DNA of 64,000 nucleotides from Mucilaginibacter sp. (GTDB lineage: Bacteria > Bacteroidota > Bacteroidia > Sphingobacteriales > Sphingobacteriaceae), in assembly GCF_028287845.1 (NCBI RefSeq), contig NZ_JAQBOW010000078.1, forward strand, positions 1 through 64,000, read 5' to 3'. Under the pieces are notes generated by a model. That model saw only the letters and a program-made list of their open reading frames with translations. It was not told where the DNA came from and ran no database searches. The position numbers and the translations under genes were made by a program. Shown here piece by piece: positions 1 through 10,500 of this stretch. Every line of letters starts with the position of its first letter. Positions within the stretch are counted from its first letter, which is position 1.

Positions 1-359
1 GAGATCGGTACGATGTATGACAATCCAAGCCCGGTTCCGCCAATAACGCCGTAGGTCATGTAAAGCCACCACAGCCCATGGTACGAATAGCTGGCTAAAA
101 AAACCCCGCCGCCATACAGCAAGCCTCCGGTTAGCGCTACTACGCGGGGACCAACTTTTTTCAACCAGAGTCCCCCGAAGAATGACGCAAAGCCTAACGA
201 CATGATAGCAATAGTGAAAGTGAGCGTGACCTCGGAGATTGACCAGTGAAACTGCTTTGCAAGCGGAACGCGAAATACACTCCAGGCATATACAGCTCCC
301 AATGCCATCTGTAACAGGACACCAGCAACGGCAATCCCCCAACGGTTAGACTTTTTCAT
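1..359 (-). CDS. OFA-family MFS transporter, N-terminal part (cut by window edge)
   Basis: The first 119 codons read MKKSNRWGIAVAGVLLQMAL and go on through about four hydrophobic helices; the rest lies left of the window. The stretch GAVYAWSVFRVPLAKQF followed by GLWLKKVGPR and GGTGLGLSYIVP is typical of the oxalate/formate antiporter (OFA) branch of the major facilitator superfamily, inner-membrane carriers of small monocarboxylates or dicarboxylates. The start is the ATG at 359. The substrate cannot be told from this part. The 450 bases upstream hold no riboswitch-like structure that I recognise. Confidence 0.85.
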   Translation of the reverse strand, partial: MKKSNRWGIAVAGVLLQMALGAVYAWSVFRVPLAKQFHWSISEVTLTFTIAIMSLGFASFFGGLWLKKVGPRVVALTGGLLYGGGVFLASYSYHGLWWLYMTYGVIGGTGLGLSYIVPI

Positions 360-410
360 TGTATTTTTTTAAATATTCTAAATAATTATTGGTGCCCCAG
401 AGTGATTGGG

Positions 411-521
411 TTATTCTTCACAAAACGCCGACATGGAAAACTCTTTCCGTTTTGATTCAACCCGAAATCGTTCTAAGCCAATACCTCCAACAAACCACAC
501 AGAGTCTCCATTAAAACGCAT
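411..521 (-). CDS. possible 36-residue small ORF
   Basis: This is a short open frame from ATG 521 to TAA 411 (starts MRFNGDSVWFVGGIGLERF). It stays open about 15 codons upstream of the ATG, so it may be the end of a decayed gene. The segment DSVWFVGGIGLERF faintly recalls a beta-propeller blade, but I cannot assign a family. Sited 50 bases upstream of the MFS gene on the same strand. Could equally be non-coding. Confidence 0.2.
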   Translation of the reverse strand: MRFNGDSVWFVGGIGLERFRVESKRKEFSMSAFCEE

Positions 522-761
522 CTCAATGATTTTTGTGTTATATCGTATCCGTTTTTTTTCTCTTTCTGCTTAATTCAGGTAATCTTTCCTTTTGATAATT
601 ATTTTACTGACTTTCTCTTTGAACCAGCACAATTTGGAGTTTGCCCGATTCTTTTTATTACGGCCCTACAATTAGGGATTAGTTTTTAGCGGTTCTTGTT
701 TTATTTGTTCTATTAGTTTGATGCTGTCAAAATTAAATTGACAGTTAACACAACATACAAA

Positions 762-794
762 AAAGCCCCTTAAGCTAATGGCTTAAGGGGCTTT
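762..794 (-). terminator. perfect hairpin terminator after the M14 peptidase gene
   Basis: A 14-bp perfect stem (AAAGCCCCTTAAGC, 762-775, with its complement at 781-794) closes a 5-base loop. It lies 20 bases past the stop of the M14 gene, which reads leftward, and the stem ends in a T run in that direction. Confidence 0.85.
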
Positions 795-814
795 ACTTTT
801 TATTAAATTATTTA

Positions 815-3592
815 TTAGTGAGCATACAGCTGATTAAAAAGCAACTTAAATGTGCCATGTGATTGACCCCTAAAAGTTATCTCTGGCCCGAAAGCATACA
901 GTTTTCCTGAACCTACGGGTGCAGTAAATGCAGCAACGCCATCTTTTAAGTAAGCTTGTCCCCATGCCCAACCACTTCGTAATGGTTTATCATTTGGAAA
1001 CCATGCGATAGGTACAACGCCCTTAGCTGCAGCATCGGCATCTAACTTAAATACCGGGCTATTTTCAAAGTTAATGTCGGCTTGTTTGTTCATACCCCAG
1101 GCAGCCGGTTGATCCGGATCAATATCCACACTCAGTATACTTCCAGGAATATAATATTTTGTTCCCGGCAATGGCACTTCTTCGTTTTTGTCATTTTTTT
1201 CAACCAGCGCATTATGAACAGGAAGCCCTAGTTGATAAGCCAAATTAGTACTTGTACCGATAGTAACTACAGATCCTCCTGCTTCTAAAAACGCTTTGAT
1301 CTGCGGAACAGATTTATTGGCTGTAACTCTTCCAACCCATGGACGGAATTTTTCTGGTATAGAATCCAGCGACGTTGACTGGCGGCTAGCACTTGTGCCT
1401 CCTCTGCGGCCAGCACCTGAGGCTTTAGGAGGAATAGCTCCAGTAACAAAGATCAATACATCATATTTTTGCTTCAGATTGCCGGCATCAATATCCTGCG
1501 GATAAATTACACTACAGTCATAATGATATTGTTCCATTAACCAGCGTATCCAGCCCGAAGGAATTGATCCTCCATAAGTATCCCAAAGCCCAATACGCAT
1601 TGATGAAATTTTTATCGCATCAGAAGGAAGCTGATCAGCAGCGGTTGCCTTAACACCAAAGGTTGCAGCATCTTTTTCTAATATTGATTTTGCTTTTTCT
1701 CCGGCCGAAACAAAAAAGGTACCGTTTTCTAATTTGCCTTTTGGCAAACGATAAACTTCAACCCCTGCCTTAAGCAAATCATTAACAATTATAAATGAGT
1801 TATTTACTTCTGAACTTAACAAATAGCCATTTTTAGCATTTGCAGCAATACCCTGCTTTGCAGGAGACTGAATTTCTCCATAAGGAATACGTTGAAATGG
1901 TCCGGTAAATGCATCCAGTATCCTATCAAATTGTACACCCATTTGATAAGCTAAGGTCCAGCCTGCCGAATCATAAGGTTTAATAGGGGGGCCACCCGGA
2001 TAAAGAAAATCATTCGGGTAATCCTGCGGCTCAAACATATCTAACACATGGGGGCGAAATGCCTGATCTGTTTTAACAATATAAGAGCCCGCCGGATATT
2101 GTTTTCCTTCAACTGTAAAATCAGCAGTCGCTTTTTGTACTTGAATGCCTGATTTAATAAGCGCGTTCATAAATTTAACCGCAGTAGGAAAATCTGGTTG
2201 GCTTGCAGAAAGAATATAGCCTCTCGGATCGCGTAATTCAGGATTTTTTAATACCGCGTCAAAATATTTCACTGGGATATTAGGGATTCTTTCTCTGCCA
2301 CCACCAGCGGCCTCGTCTGATACATCATCGCCCGCAGCGATGGTTTTTCCTTCGCCTTTTTGATAAGCTTGTGTAATCGCTTCAGAACGTTTAGGCGACA
2401 GTGTCCATGTATCTTTACTGCCACGTTGGATAGAGTTTTTACCCATGCGGTAAATATTGAAAAGAACCTCATCATGCTGACGGGCGGCGTAATCAAGCAC
2501 CGAATAGTTAAGCGATACCGAATAATCTATAGATTGACGGAAATGCCATACGCCTTGTGGTAAAATTGGATTTGGTGTTGCACCATTCGGAATAAGACGC
2601 TGCGGAACAACCGGAATGCTTTGAGGTGTAGGCCCGCCAATAATTTCGGTTAATAAACCTATCATGTTGTGAAATTGGGTGGTGGTACGTAAACCGCCAT
2701 TATACCAGGTAGAAAAAGTAGAACCGGTAAATCGAGTAAATCCCGGCTTATTTTCTAAATTAAGGCGGCTATACATGGCAGCACCAAGTGCATCAATTCC
2801 GGTAATCATTAACGGATCAAATACATAATTAAAAGGATCACGATATGGTGGCCCGGCAAGCACAGAACCGGCAGGACCCGCCTGGTGATGGTTATACATA
2901 ATTTGCGGAAACCATTCCAGGAACAGTTGTTTGCTCATATTAGTACTTTCCTTAGTATTCGTCATATAAAAATCCCGGTTGTTATCATGCCCGATATATT
3001 TCTCATATAACCTAGGGATATTAAGGTTCCGTTTTTTAGGATCAGTTTCTCCCATGTACCAATTAGAAACAAGGTCCATTCCATCCGGATTGGCATAGGT
3101 CATTAAAATAACTACGTTATTTAATATGCGCATCGTTTCCGGATCGGTACGGCTTATCAGCTGATACATTGTTTCTGTTAATTGCTGTGCTCCAACAACC
3201 TCTGTTGCATGTAAACCACCGTCAATCCAAACAATGGCCTTACCTTTAGCAGCTAAAGCCAACGCTTGCTGATCTGTAAGACCCTCTGCATGTGCCAATT
3301 TTTGCGAAATAGTCTTATACTCCTCCAGGTTTTTAATATTCTCCGGAGAAGAAACGACAAGCGTATATTGATGCCGGCCCTCTTCAGTAAGGCCGATATC
3401 AATCAATTTAGCTCTATTTGATGTAGCAAGCTTTTTTTCGTATGCCAGGGCTTGAGTATAATTTGCAAGCTTATAATCATCACCTATATTAAAGCCAAAG
3501 AAACTTTTTGGCGAAGGCACTGTTTGTGCCACCGAAACAGAAACATATAGCCATAACACTATACTTAATGCGTAACAATTTTTAATTTTCAT
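815..3592 (-). CDS. secreted M14-family zinc carboxypeptidase
   Basis: A 925-residue exported peptidase. A signal peptide (residues 1-22, ending SVAQ) is followed by a zinc carboxypeptidase M14 domain. The zinc ligands are H128 and E131 in GGLHATE, with a third histidine in the MYNHHQAG motif near residue 235; LLTEIIGG near residue 317 is the likely catalytic glutamate region. The domain ends near residue 400 and is followed by a large C-terminal part of about 500 residues (including a glutamine-amidotransferase-like stretch around LIFVTGAIPP) seen in large Bacteroidota M14 proteins. It should trim C-terminal residues from peptides in the periplasm or outside the cell. It is the last gene of the SusCD/peptidase group on this strand but is separated by 305 bases, so it probably has its own promoter. 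Confidence 0.88.
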   Translation of the reverse strand: MKIKNCYALSIVLWLYVSVSVAQTVPSPKSFFGFNIGDDYKLANYTQALAYEKKLATSNRAKLIDIGLTEEGRHQYTLVVSSPENIKNLEEYKTISQKLAHAEGLTDQQALALAAKGKAIVWIDGGLHATEVVGAQQLTETMYQLISRTDPETMRILNNVVILMTYANPDGMDLVSNWYMGETDPKKRNLNIPRLYEKYIGHDNNRDFYMTNTKESTNMSKQLFLEWFPQIMYNHHQAGPAGSVLAGPPYRDPFNYVFDPLMITGIDALGAAMYSRLNLENKPGFTRFTGSTFSTWYNGGLRTTTQFHNMIGLLTEIIGGPTPQSIPVVPQRLIPNGATPNPILPQGVWHFRQSIDYSVSLNYSVLDYAARQHDEVLFNIYRMGKNSIQRGSKDTWTLSPKRSEAITQAYQKGEGKTIAAGDDVSDEAAGGGRERIPNIPVKYFDAVLKNPELRDPRGYILSASQPDFPTAVKFMNALIKSGIQVQKATADFTVEGKQYPAGSYIVKTDQAFRPHVLDMFEPQDYPNDFLYPGGPPIKPYDSAGWTLAYQMGVQFDRILDAFTGPFQRIPYGEIQSPAKQGIAANAKNGYLLSSEVNNSFIIVNDLLKAGVEVYRLPKGKLENGTFFVSAGEKAKSILEKDAATFGVKATAADQLPSDAIKISSMRIGLWDTYGGSIPSGWIRWLMEQYHYDCSVIYPQDIDAGNLKQKYDVLIFVTGAIPPKASGAGRRGGTSASRQSTSLDSIPEKFRPWVGRVTANKSVPQIKAFLEAGGSVVTIGTSTNLAYQLGLPVHNALVEKNDKNEEVPLPGTKYYIPGSILSVDIDPDQPAAWGMNKQADINFENSPVFKLDADAAAKGVVPIAWFPNDKPLRSGWAWGQAYLKDGVAAFTAPVGSGKLYAFGPEITFRGQSHGTFKLLFNQLYAH

Positions 3593-3897
3593 AAAATAAA
3601 TTTTTTATAATAGTTTTCATAAAATATGTTTAATAATACAACTATGGTATTTTCACTTAATTACCTAGAGTATTTTGATAATTAACACCGTAAAACCTCC
3701 TTAATTACGGGCGAATTATGTATGTTCCGTTTCATAGTTTAATTTATTGGTTTATAGCTATTTATTTAGTAGTATATAACTGGTTAAACTCACTTTGCAG
3801 CAGTTGTCTATATCAAACCAGGCAAGGCTTTTCAGCTTAACTATTAATTTATCTAATATTTAAAGCAGAGCTATACCTAATTTATCTGTAGAAAAAA
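3593..3897. other. intergenic, 305 bases, nothing recognised
   Basis: AT-rich leader between the M20 and M14 peptidase genes. I see no ORF, strong hairpin or repeat. It presumably carries the promoter of the M14 gene, but no clear TAnnTTTG box with a -33 TTG was found. Confidence 0.5.
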
Positions 3898-5241
3898 TCA
3901 ATTTGACATTCCTGCTTCTGTTACTAACAGCAATAACGCACGTTGGGTAGCCAGGTAGCCTTTATCATCTAACCACCATTCGCTTAAAGCATGAACACCA
4001 CCCGATTTTCCTCCACTACCAAGCGTAACTGCCGGAACGCCTTTTGAAATTGGAATGTTTGAATTTGATGAACCTACACCTAACTGCGGTTCTGCATGTA
4101 CAAAACTTGTAGCAGCAATTGCCCGCTGTACAAATGGCAAATTCGGATCTTCTAAACCGGATGGGCGATCTCCGATCAATTTTATATCAACCGTAAGAGG
4201 TGGGCCCAGGTGTTTCATTCGGTTCTCTTCCTGTAATCCTTTTTGAACGGCATCCTGAAGTAACTTGTCAATTCCGGCTAAGCGTTCGGGGCTTTCTGAT
4301 CTCATGTCTACTTCCATCCATGATTCAAATGGAATTGAATTTACAGATGTACCACCGCCTACAACGCCTACGTTATAAGTAACACGCACACCTTTTTCAA
4401 ACGCAAATTTATCAGCATCTAAAACCCAATAATGTATGGCACGAGCCATAGCATTATGTGGATTGGCCAAACCAAATGCGCCCCAAGAATGACCTCCCAG
4501 ACCTTTAAAAGTAATCCGGTAGCGATGCGAACCCAAGCCACGGTGTGTAATCCGGTTTATATCAGTACCGTCAATAGCTATATAAGAATCAATTTTTCCC
4601 GGGCCTTTATCACTAAAAAGGTTTTTAACACCCCGCAAATCCCCCTGCCCTTCTTCGCCTACCGCCCCTACAAATAATATATCGGCATCAGTTTCTATGC
4701 CGCTTTTTTTAACCGCTTTAAGTACAGTAAGTACCATTGCCAGTCCCCGGGTATCGTCAGAGATTCCGGGTGCATATAAAGTGTCGCCTTTGCTTTTTAC
4801 CGTAACATCTGTCCCTTCGGGAAAAACGGTATCCATGTGGCCCTCAAGTACAACTGTTCTTTTACCTAAACGGCCCTTTCGCTTAGCAATCACATTCCCT
4901 ACATTATCAATCCATACAGAATCAGCGCCGGCAGCTTTCAACAATTCAGCATATTTTGTTGCACGAACCATTTCTTTATAAGGCGGAGCAGGTATTTGGG
5001 TAAGCAACAGATGATCCTGTAACGTTTGCGGCTGCAATTCAATAATGGCTTGAAATGCATTTTTTATACTTTCTTTATTCCCAATAATGCTAACCTCGCG
5101 GCTATATTTTTTATCTGCGATAACCAGTTTTTTCGTTTCCGGAGTATCTTCCTGGGCATATAGTTCCTGTTGCAAGCCTAGCATTAATAAAATCAAGACT
5201 AACTTTATCCACTTTTTTTCAAAAAATTTCATATCTATCAT
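3898..5241 (-). CDS. M20/M25/M40-family metallopeptidase, exported
   Basis: A 447-residue co-catalytic zinc peptidase. The ligand series of the M20 family is visible: EGHMDTVF (His, Asp), GISDDTRG (bridging Asp), GAVGEEGQGD (catalytic and ligand Glu), an Asp in AIDGTDIN, and a C-terminal His in GGVHALSEWW. The dimerisation (lid) segment begins around GLGSHRYRITFKGLGGHSWG. A signal peptide is present whether translation starts at ATG 5241 or at the fourth codon (ATG 5232, MKFFEKKWIK); the first lies two bases after the stop of the upstream lipoprotein gene and suggests translational coupling. It probably works as a periplasmic di- or tripeptidase on peptides brought in by the SusC/SusD pair upstream. 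Confidence 0.88.
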   Translation of the reverse strand: MIDMKFFEKKWIKLVLILLMLGLQQELYAQEDTPETKKLVIADKKYSREVSIIGNKESIKNAFQAIIELQPQTLQDHLLLTQIPAPPYKEMVRATKYAELLKAAGADSVWIDNVGNVIAKRKGRLGKRTVVLEGHMDTVFPEGTDVTVKSKGDTLYAPGISDDTRGLAMVLTVLKAVKKSGIETDADILFVGAVGEEGQGDLRGVKNLFSDKGPGKIDSYIAIDGTDINRITHRGLGSHRYRITFKGLGGHSWGAFGLANPHNAMARAIHYWVLDADKFAFEKGVRVTYNVGVVGGGTSVNSIPFESWMEVDMRSESPERLAGIDKLLQDAVQKGLQEENRMKHLGPPLTVDIKLIGDRPSGLEDPNLPFVQRAIAATSFVHAEPQLGVGSSNSNIPISKGVPAVTLGSGGKSGGVHALSEWWLDDKGYLATQRALLLLVTEAGMSN

Positions 5242-5243
5242 TT

Positions 5244-5870
5244 TTATTGACTCTTAAATCTTGCTCCTACCCTGCAATCACCCGGTTCGCCACGCGCTTC
5301 GTCACAAACATTATTATAATAGGAAACTATTCGCCTGCCGTCTGTTAAATTCAGTATAAACTTAAATTCAAAATAATCATTTACTGAAACTGAACCTAAA
5401 GCAATTCCGTTTATAGTTGCTAACTGTGCTGCTGTAAAGGTGTAAGTTTTAGGAAATTGAGTAACCGTATCATAAAGTTTATCTGCCGCCCCCACCAGAC
5501 ATGGAAGTGGAAACTGTGCGATATTTGGATACTGGTTTCCGGGGTAAGATATTACTATAGGGTAAGCCGGAACGCTTGATTCTGCTTTATTAAAGCTGGC
5601 GTAAACCTCTATTGATTTTACCGGCGCCGATAAGCCATTAAAATCAGTCCAGTTTAAAGTATAAGAAAACTGTTGATTAGCGACGGCGGGATCTTTTAAA
5701 TTAAAGAAAACGACTTTACCTGATTGCCTTGTTGGCAATGCTGATTTTGTGGTGTCAATAGTAACAAGTGGAACAGCTGTATAAGTATAGTTCTCCCATT
5801 CGTAATGAACCTTTTTACAGCCCATCATCCCTAGTAAAGCAAATGATAAGACCAATATGTATTTTTTCAT
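5244..5870 (-). CDS. SusCD-associated lipoprotein of unknown function
   Basis: A 208-residue protein with a lipoprotein signal (LLGMMGCKK, lipid-accepting Cys at residue 18). No catalytic motif is visible; the body is predicted mostly beta with a cysteine pair near the C-terminus (NNVCDEARGEPGDC). It sits directly after susD and overlaps the translation unit of the M20 peptidase, the usual place for a SusE/SusF-like surface lipoprotein that binds ligand, but I see no sequence reason to name it so. Confidence is high that it is a real gene and low for function. Confidence 0.75.
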   Translation of the reverse strand: MKKYILVLSFALLGMMGCKKVHYEWENYTYTAVPLVTIDTTKSALPTRQSGKVVFFNLKDPAVANQQFSYTLNWTDFNGLSAPVKSIEVYASFNKAESSVPAYPIVISYPGNQYPNIAQFPLPCLVGAADKLYDTVTQFPKTYTFTAAQLATINGIALGSVSVNDYFEFKFILNLTDGRRIVSYYNNVCDEARGEPGDCRVGARFKSQ

Positions 5871-5933
5871 AACTAATTTTTTATGTTATAATATTTCATT
5901 TATAGCTAAATTATGTTGGTGTTAGTCATCCGG

Positions 5934-7526
5934 CTATTTATCCCAAAACACAGGAGTAGTCTGCTGTGCAGTTTGAAGCTGACTTCCATTTGTGGCAAAA
6001 AAGGTATTTGCAGACAACTCTGTTTGAGAATAAAAAAGCCGAAGCGGGAATACGTTAAGCGGTGATAAAAGTGCACGTAAAACCGGTAAACCTGTTCGTC
6101 TGTAATCATTGTATTGTTCCATACCATTGCCAAAACAAGCAATATACTTTTGTGTCATTACCAGGTTTAATTTGCCGGCAGCATCTGTCGCATCATATTG
6201 TGCAAGTAACCTGTTCACATAACCAGTTATTGTTGCGGCAGGCATTACAATACCTCCGTTTGCCGCTGCATAAACACTTATACTGCTTAAGTTGGCGGTA
6301 ACTGCATCACTAAGGCTTTGCCTGGCATCATCTCCTGTATTTAATGCTAAAGCGGCTTCGGCTCTAATAAACTTAACCATGGCATAGGTAATTAATGGTG
6401 TAATGCCCGCACCTGTGCCATCTGTAATTGTCACTACCTTTGTTGAACCTGTAGCGCCGGTATTTGTAAGGTAAAGATTGGTTGGCGGTAAGTTATTTAT
6501 CGGAGCATTGTCATACAAACCACCTGCCGGATAAATACCAAAAGTTGACCGAACGGCCTGATCAGCAGGTCCCCCTGTACCATCGCCAGGATTACGTCCA
6601 TAATAACCATTACTATTGGTTGTATTATTTAAGCCTGATGTAGTATTTTGCCTGAAGATAAAATATCGCAAACGAGGATCATCAAGACCAAACATTAAAT
6701 CCATGAACGACTGGCTTTGATAGAAATTTTTACCAGACGTGTACTCTGACACGTGCCATGGATGACGATTGACTGGATTTGTACCTGACCCATATTTAAA
6801 AGTAAAATCAGTTGAATTGCTATTAATTAACGGGCCTGCAATTAAAGTTTTAATGGCCGCCGTTGATCTTGCGGGGTCAACCAAACGGATCTGGTTATAC
6901 ATTTTTAACTTTAATGAATTAGCCATAGCAATCCATGAAGCTTTAGTACCTGCATAGAATACATCCGAGCTGCCTGGAACCAAAGTGGTTGCAGTAATTT
7001 TGTTTGCATCCGTAATACCATCATCTAATAAGGTAAGCAGCTTTTCATAAACTGCCGCGCCGCCTTCTAAAGCTGGGGCGTTATTCTGCTGCCCTAATTC
7101 AGCTTGCGAATAAGGTATATCCCCCCACATATCAACCATTAAACTATATATATAAACCTTCTCAAACTTAGCAATAGCTACATAGCCCCATTGCTGCTGC
7201 GCGGTTCCGGTGGTTATAATGGCTTCTATGTCATTCAAAGTTTGGCTATAAAGCCCATCCCACGAACTGCTAAAATCAGTTCCCGATTCTTGATAACGGG
7301 TTAAAGTAGTTGAAGCAATGGTGTGTTGCATAATGGTAGATGTACCATTTATTATTCCGGTAAGATTACCAGCCATTGATATTTCAGTGGAAGGTAATAA
7401 TAATGCTAACTGTGCCGATGTGGGGTTGTTAGGATCTTTGTTTATGTCTACAAATTTATTGCATGAGCTGCCCGTCAACAATATAATTGTCAGCAGCAAA
7501 ATGTAGTTTTTATATCTTAATTTCAT
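5934..7526 (-). CDS. SusD/RagB-family nutrient-binding outer membrane lipoprotein
   Basis: A lipoprotein of about 530 residues. I chose ATG 7526 (MKLRYKNYILLLTIILLTG, then SSCNK), because it places a proper lipoprotein signal at the N-terminus; the frame is open to ATG 7559, which lies only 4 bases after the susC stop. The NKDPNNPTSA segment right after the Cys and the tetratricopeptide-like helical body (SDVFYAGTKASWIAMANSLK, then LVMTQKYIACFGNGMEQYNDYRRTG) are hallmarks of the SusD-like_2 branch. It forms the lid of the SusC channel on the cell surface and captures the substrate; the neighbouring peptidases suggest oligopeptides rather than glycans. Confidence 0.93.
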   Translation of the reverse strand: MKLRYKNYILLLTIILLTGSSCNKFVDINKDPNNPTSAQLALLLPSTEISMAGNLTGIINGTSTIMQHTIASTTLTRYQESGTDFSSSWDGLYSQTLNDIEAIITTGTAQQQWGYVAIAKFEKVYIYSLMVDMWGDIPYSQAELGQQNNAPALEGGAAVYEKLLTLLDDGITDANKITATTLVPGSSDVFYAGTKASWIAMANSLKLKMYNQIRLVDPARSTAAIKTLIAGPLINSNSTDFTFKYGSGTNPVNRHPWHVSEYTSGKNFYQSQSFMDLMFGLDDPRLRYFIFRQNTTSGLNNTTNSNGYYGRNPGDGTGGPADQAVRSTFGIYPAGGLYDNAPINNLPPTNLYLTNTGATGSTKVVTITDGTGAGITPLITYAMVKFIRAEAALALNTGDDARQSLSDAVTANLSSISVYAAANGGIVMPAATITGYVNRLLAQYDATDAAGKLNLVMTQKYIACFGNGMEQYNDYRRTGLPVLRALLSPLNVFPLRLFYSQTELSANTFFATNGSQLQTAQQTTPVFWDK

Positions 7527-7563
7527 AAGTATATCTGATTTAAATGCCATTGATTTCATATGT

Positions 7564-10500
7564 TTAAAAGCTTGCTCTTAAGTTAAACCCAAATCTTCTG
7601 GTTGTTGGAACAACAAGGTTATCATAACCTTGAGAATTGCCTACACCATTTGAACTCACCTCGGGATCAAAATTTGTGTATTTAGGAAAGTTTGGTGCAT
7701 AATACCATAGATTTCTGCCGCTTATTGAAATAGAAACCGCTCCGAATGGAGTCTTTGTCAAAACGCTCTTTGGTACCTGGTAAGCAAGGGATACCTCACG
7801 CAAACGAAATACTGTAGCATCAAAAACAGAACCCTCAGCTACACCACCCGGGCCTAATCCACCTTGGTAGAAATAATCCTCATAAGACATGCCTACGTTA
7901 TTAGGTATTTCTTTACCGTTTGCATCAAGCAATGGTTTTAAAGTATTCACATTACCTAATACACCAGGAGAAACTATTTGGTATTCTCTGTTTTGTGTGT
8001 CTTTAGTTACACCACGGGCCAGCATATTGCCAACAGTGCTGGAATATAGGGCTCCGCCCTTTTTCCAATCAAATAACACGCTTAATGAAAAACTCTTAAA
8101 GCTAAAATTATTTGTAATGCCCAATATAAAATCAGGATTAGGATTACCTATTGCTTTTTGAGCAGGTGAAGTAAGTGGTTTTCCGGTACTAGGATCTATC
8201 AATATATTACCGGCATCATCCCGCGCATAACCAGTGCCATATATTTGGCCGTAAGGTTGGCCAACAATGTGTACAGAACCCCCATAAACAAATTGCTGGT
8301 AACCCCCTAAATTATTAATGATGTTTCTGTTACGGGTAAAATTGGTTGATATATCCCAGTTAAAACCGCCGTTAGTACGTATAGGCACCAAATTAAGCCC
8401 TACCTCGATACCACTATTTGTAGATTTACCTAAATTAAGTATTTGCGAGGTATAGCCTGTTGAAGGAGCCGCAGTTACTTCAAATATTTGAGAAGTACTC
8501 TTTTTATTATAATAAGTAAAGTCTAAACCAATACGATTATCAAAAAATTGCATTTCTGTACCTAACTCCATTTCTGTAATAAATTCAGGCTTTAAATTAT
8601 TGTTGGTAAGCAAATCGGTTTGAGTAACCGTGTTAAAAGTTTTACCGTTAGCTGTAAAAGGTGTGCCTATACCGCCTGTGGGTGAATTAATAAGATAAAA
8701 TTCTGCTGTTTGGTAAGGTGTTGCTTCATTACCAACCCGGGTATACCCAGCCCTTATTTTACCAAAATTAAGTACGTTATCGGGTATTTTTAAGGCTTTA
8801 GAAAACACGAATGAACCATTTGCACCACCATAATAATAGGTCCTGTTGTTTACAGGCAATGTTGAAGATATATCATTACGGCCTACTAAGTTTATAGAAA
8901 GATAATTCTTGTAGTCAAAGGTCATATCTGTAAAAAACGCATAAAATCGTTGTTCAATAAAGTTTCTATTATTTGTTAATTGTATAGGTGTAATAGAGCT
9001 TGTATTGGTTATGGTATTTAAGTCGGCAACAATTATTCCGTCACCATAAAAAGCTGTCCGGCTTGTTAAACGCTGATTAATATTATTACCTAATATCCAT
9101 TTTAAAGACCAATTTTGTGAGAGCGCTTTGGTGGCAGTAACCAACAAAGTATTGTCAAGTTCCTGGCGATAAATATTATCTACAGTGATACTTCCTGGAG
9201 CATAAGAAGCTGCACCTTTTCCTCTAACGTCTATCCGTCTGTCAGTATATCCATTAAAACCGGCACTGTTTTGAATATTTAACCATGGTAATGGGTCAAA
9301 TCCTATCACTAAGTTTCCATAGTAACGATCTACATTACTTGTTGAAACACTATGCTTAACAGACCAGTATGGGTTATTAACACCGGTATAATCATACACG
9401 TTACTACCATCTATTGGATTTTCATAAGGATTGTGTGTAAGGTCATAACTTGTAGGGGTATACATTAAGGCCGACATGATAGAGCCGCTACCACCAATGG
9501 GAGGTGTTGTTTGATCTGTCTGAACATAATTGATAGAGCCGCTTACATAAAATTTATTTTCAAGCTTGGCGTTGCCACCCAAATTTATTGAGGTACGGCT
9601 AATATTATTATTTGGAACTACACCGGTATTGCTACTTCTGGATATACCAGCCGTAAAGTTGCCTTTTTCGCTACCTGAAGAAATGGAAAGGGCATTTTCA
9701 AATAAATTTCCTGTTTGAAAGAAGTCTTTTACGTTACTCTGAGCATAAGATTTATAGGGTATCTGGATAGGTGTTGTACCATCCGCCTGATAAAACTGCG
9801 GAAATACCGCCGAACTAAACGTACGGGTTAACTGTTGCGGAATAGTTGCACGTGTTGGAAGCATACTTGAAACACCCGGAAAAGGCTGTCCCCATGATGC
9901 ATAAACACCCTGCCTGTAATCGTTATTAGTTCCTTGTCCGTAACTGGTTTGATAATCAGGCAAACCAGAAACGTTTTCAACAGCATAAGATGTGCTGTAA
10001 GTTATTTCTGTTCCTTTCCTGCTCTGCTTCTTTCCAGATTTTGTTGTAATTATAATAGCTCCGTTAGCGGCCCTTGAACCATATAGCGCCGCTGCTGCTG
10101 CACCTTTAAGAACAGTCATGCTTAAGATGTTGTTTGGGTCAATATCATAAGCGCGGTTAGTAACGGCAGCAGCGCCAACGCTGGTTGTACCAACATTTGC
10201 AAAGCTTGAGTTATCAAATGGTATACCGTCTACAACAAATAAGGGTTGGTTGTTTCCGTTAAGGGAAGAATTACCCCTGATAGTAATATTTGTAGCACCA
10301 CCTGCGGTACCACCAGATGAAGCAACGTTAACGCCGGCAACTTTTCCTTCTAACGCCCTTAATGGATCAGCTTCAGATTTTTGAGCTAACTTATCGGCAT
10401 TAACTGTTGTTACAGAATATCCTAATGAGCTTTTTTCCCGTTTTATACCGGCGGCAGTTACCACTACTTCACTAAGCGATTTTGAATCATCCACAAGTTG

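Noticed and set aside
360..814. Riboswitch upstream of the MFS transporter
   Set aside because: I found no known aptamer core; the only strong structure is the terminator of the opposite neighbour.
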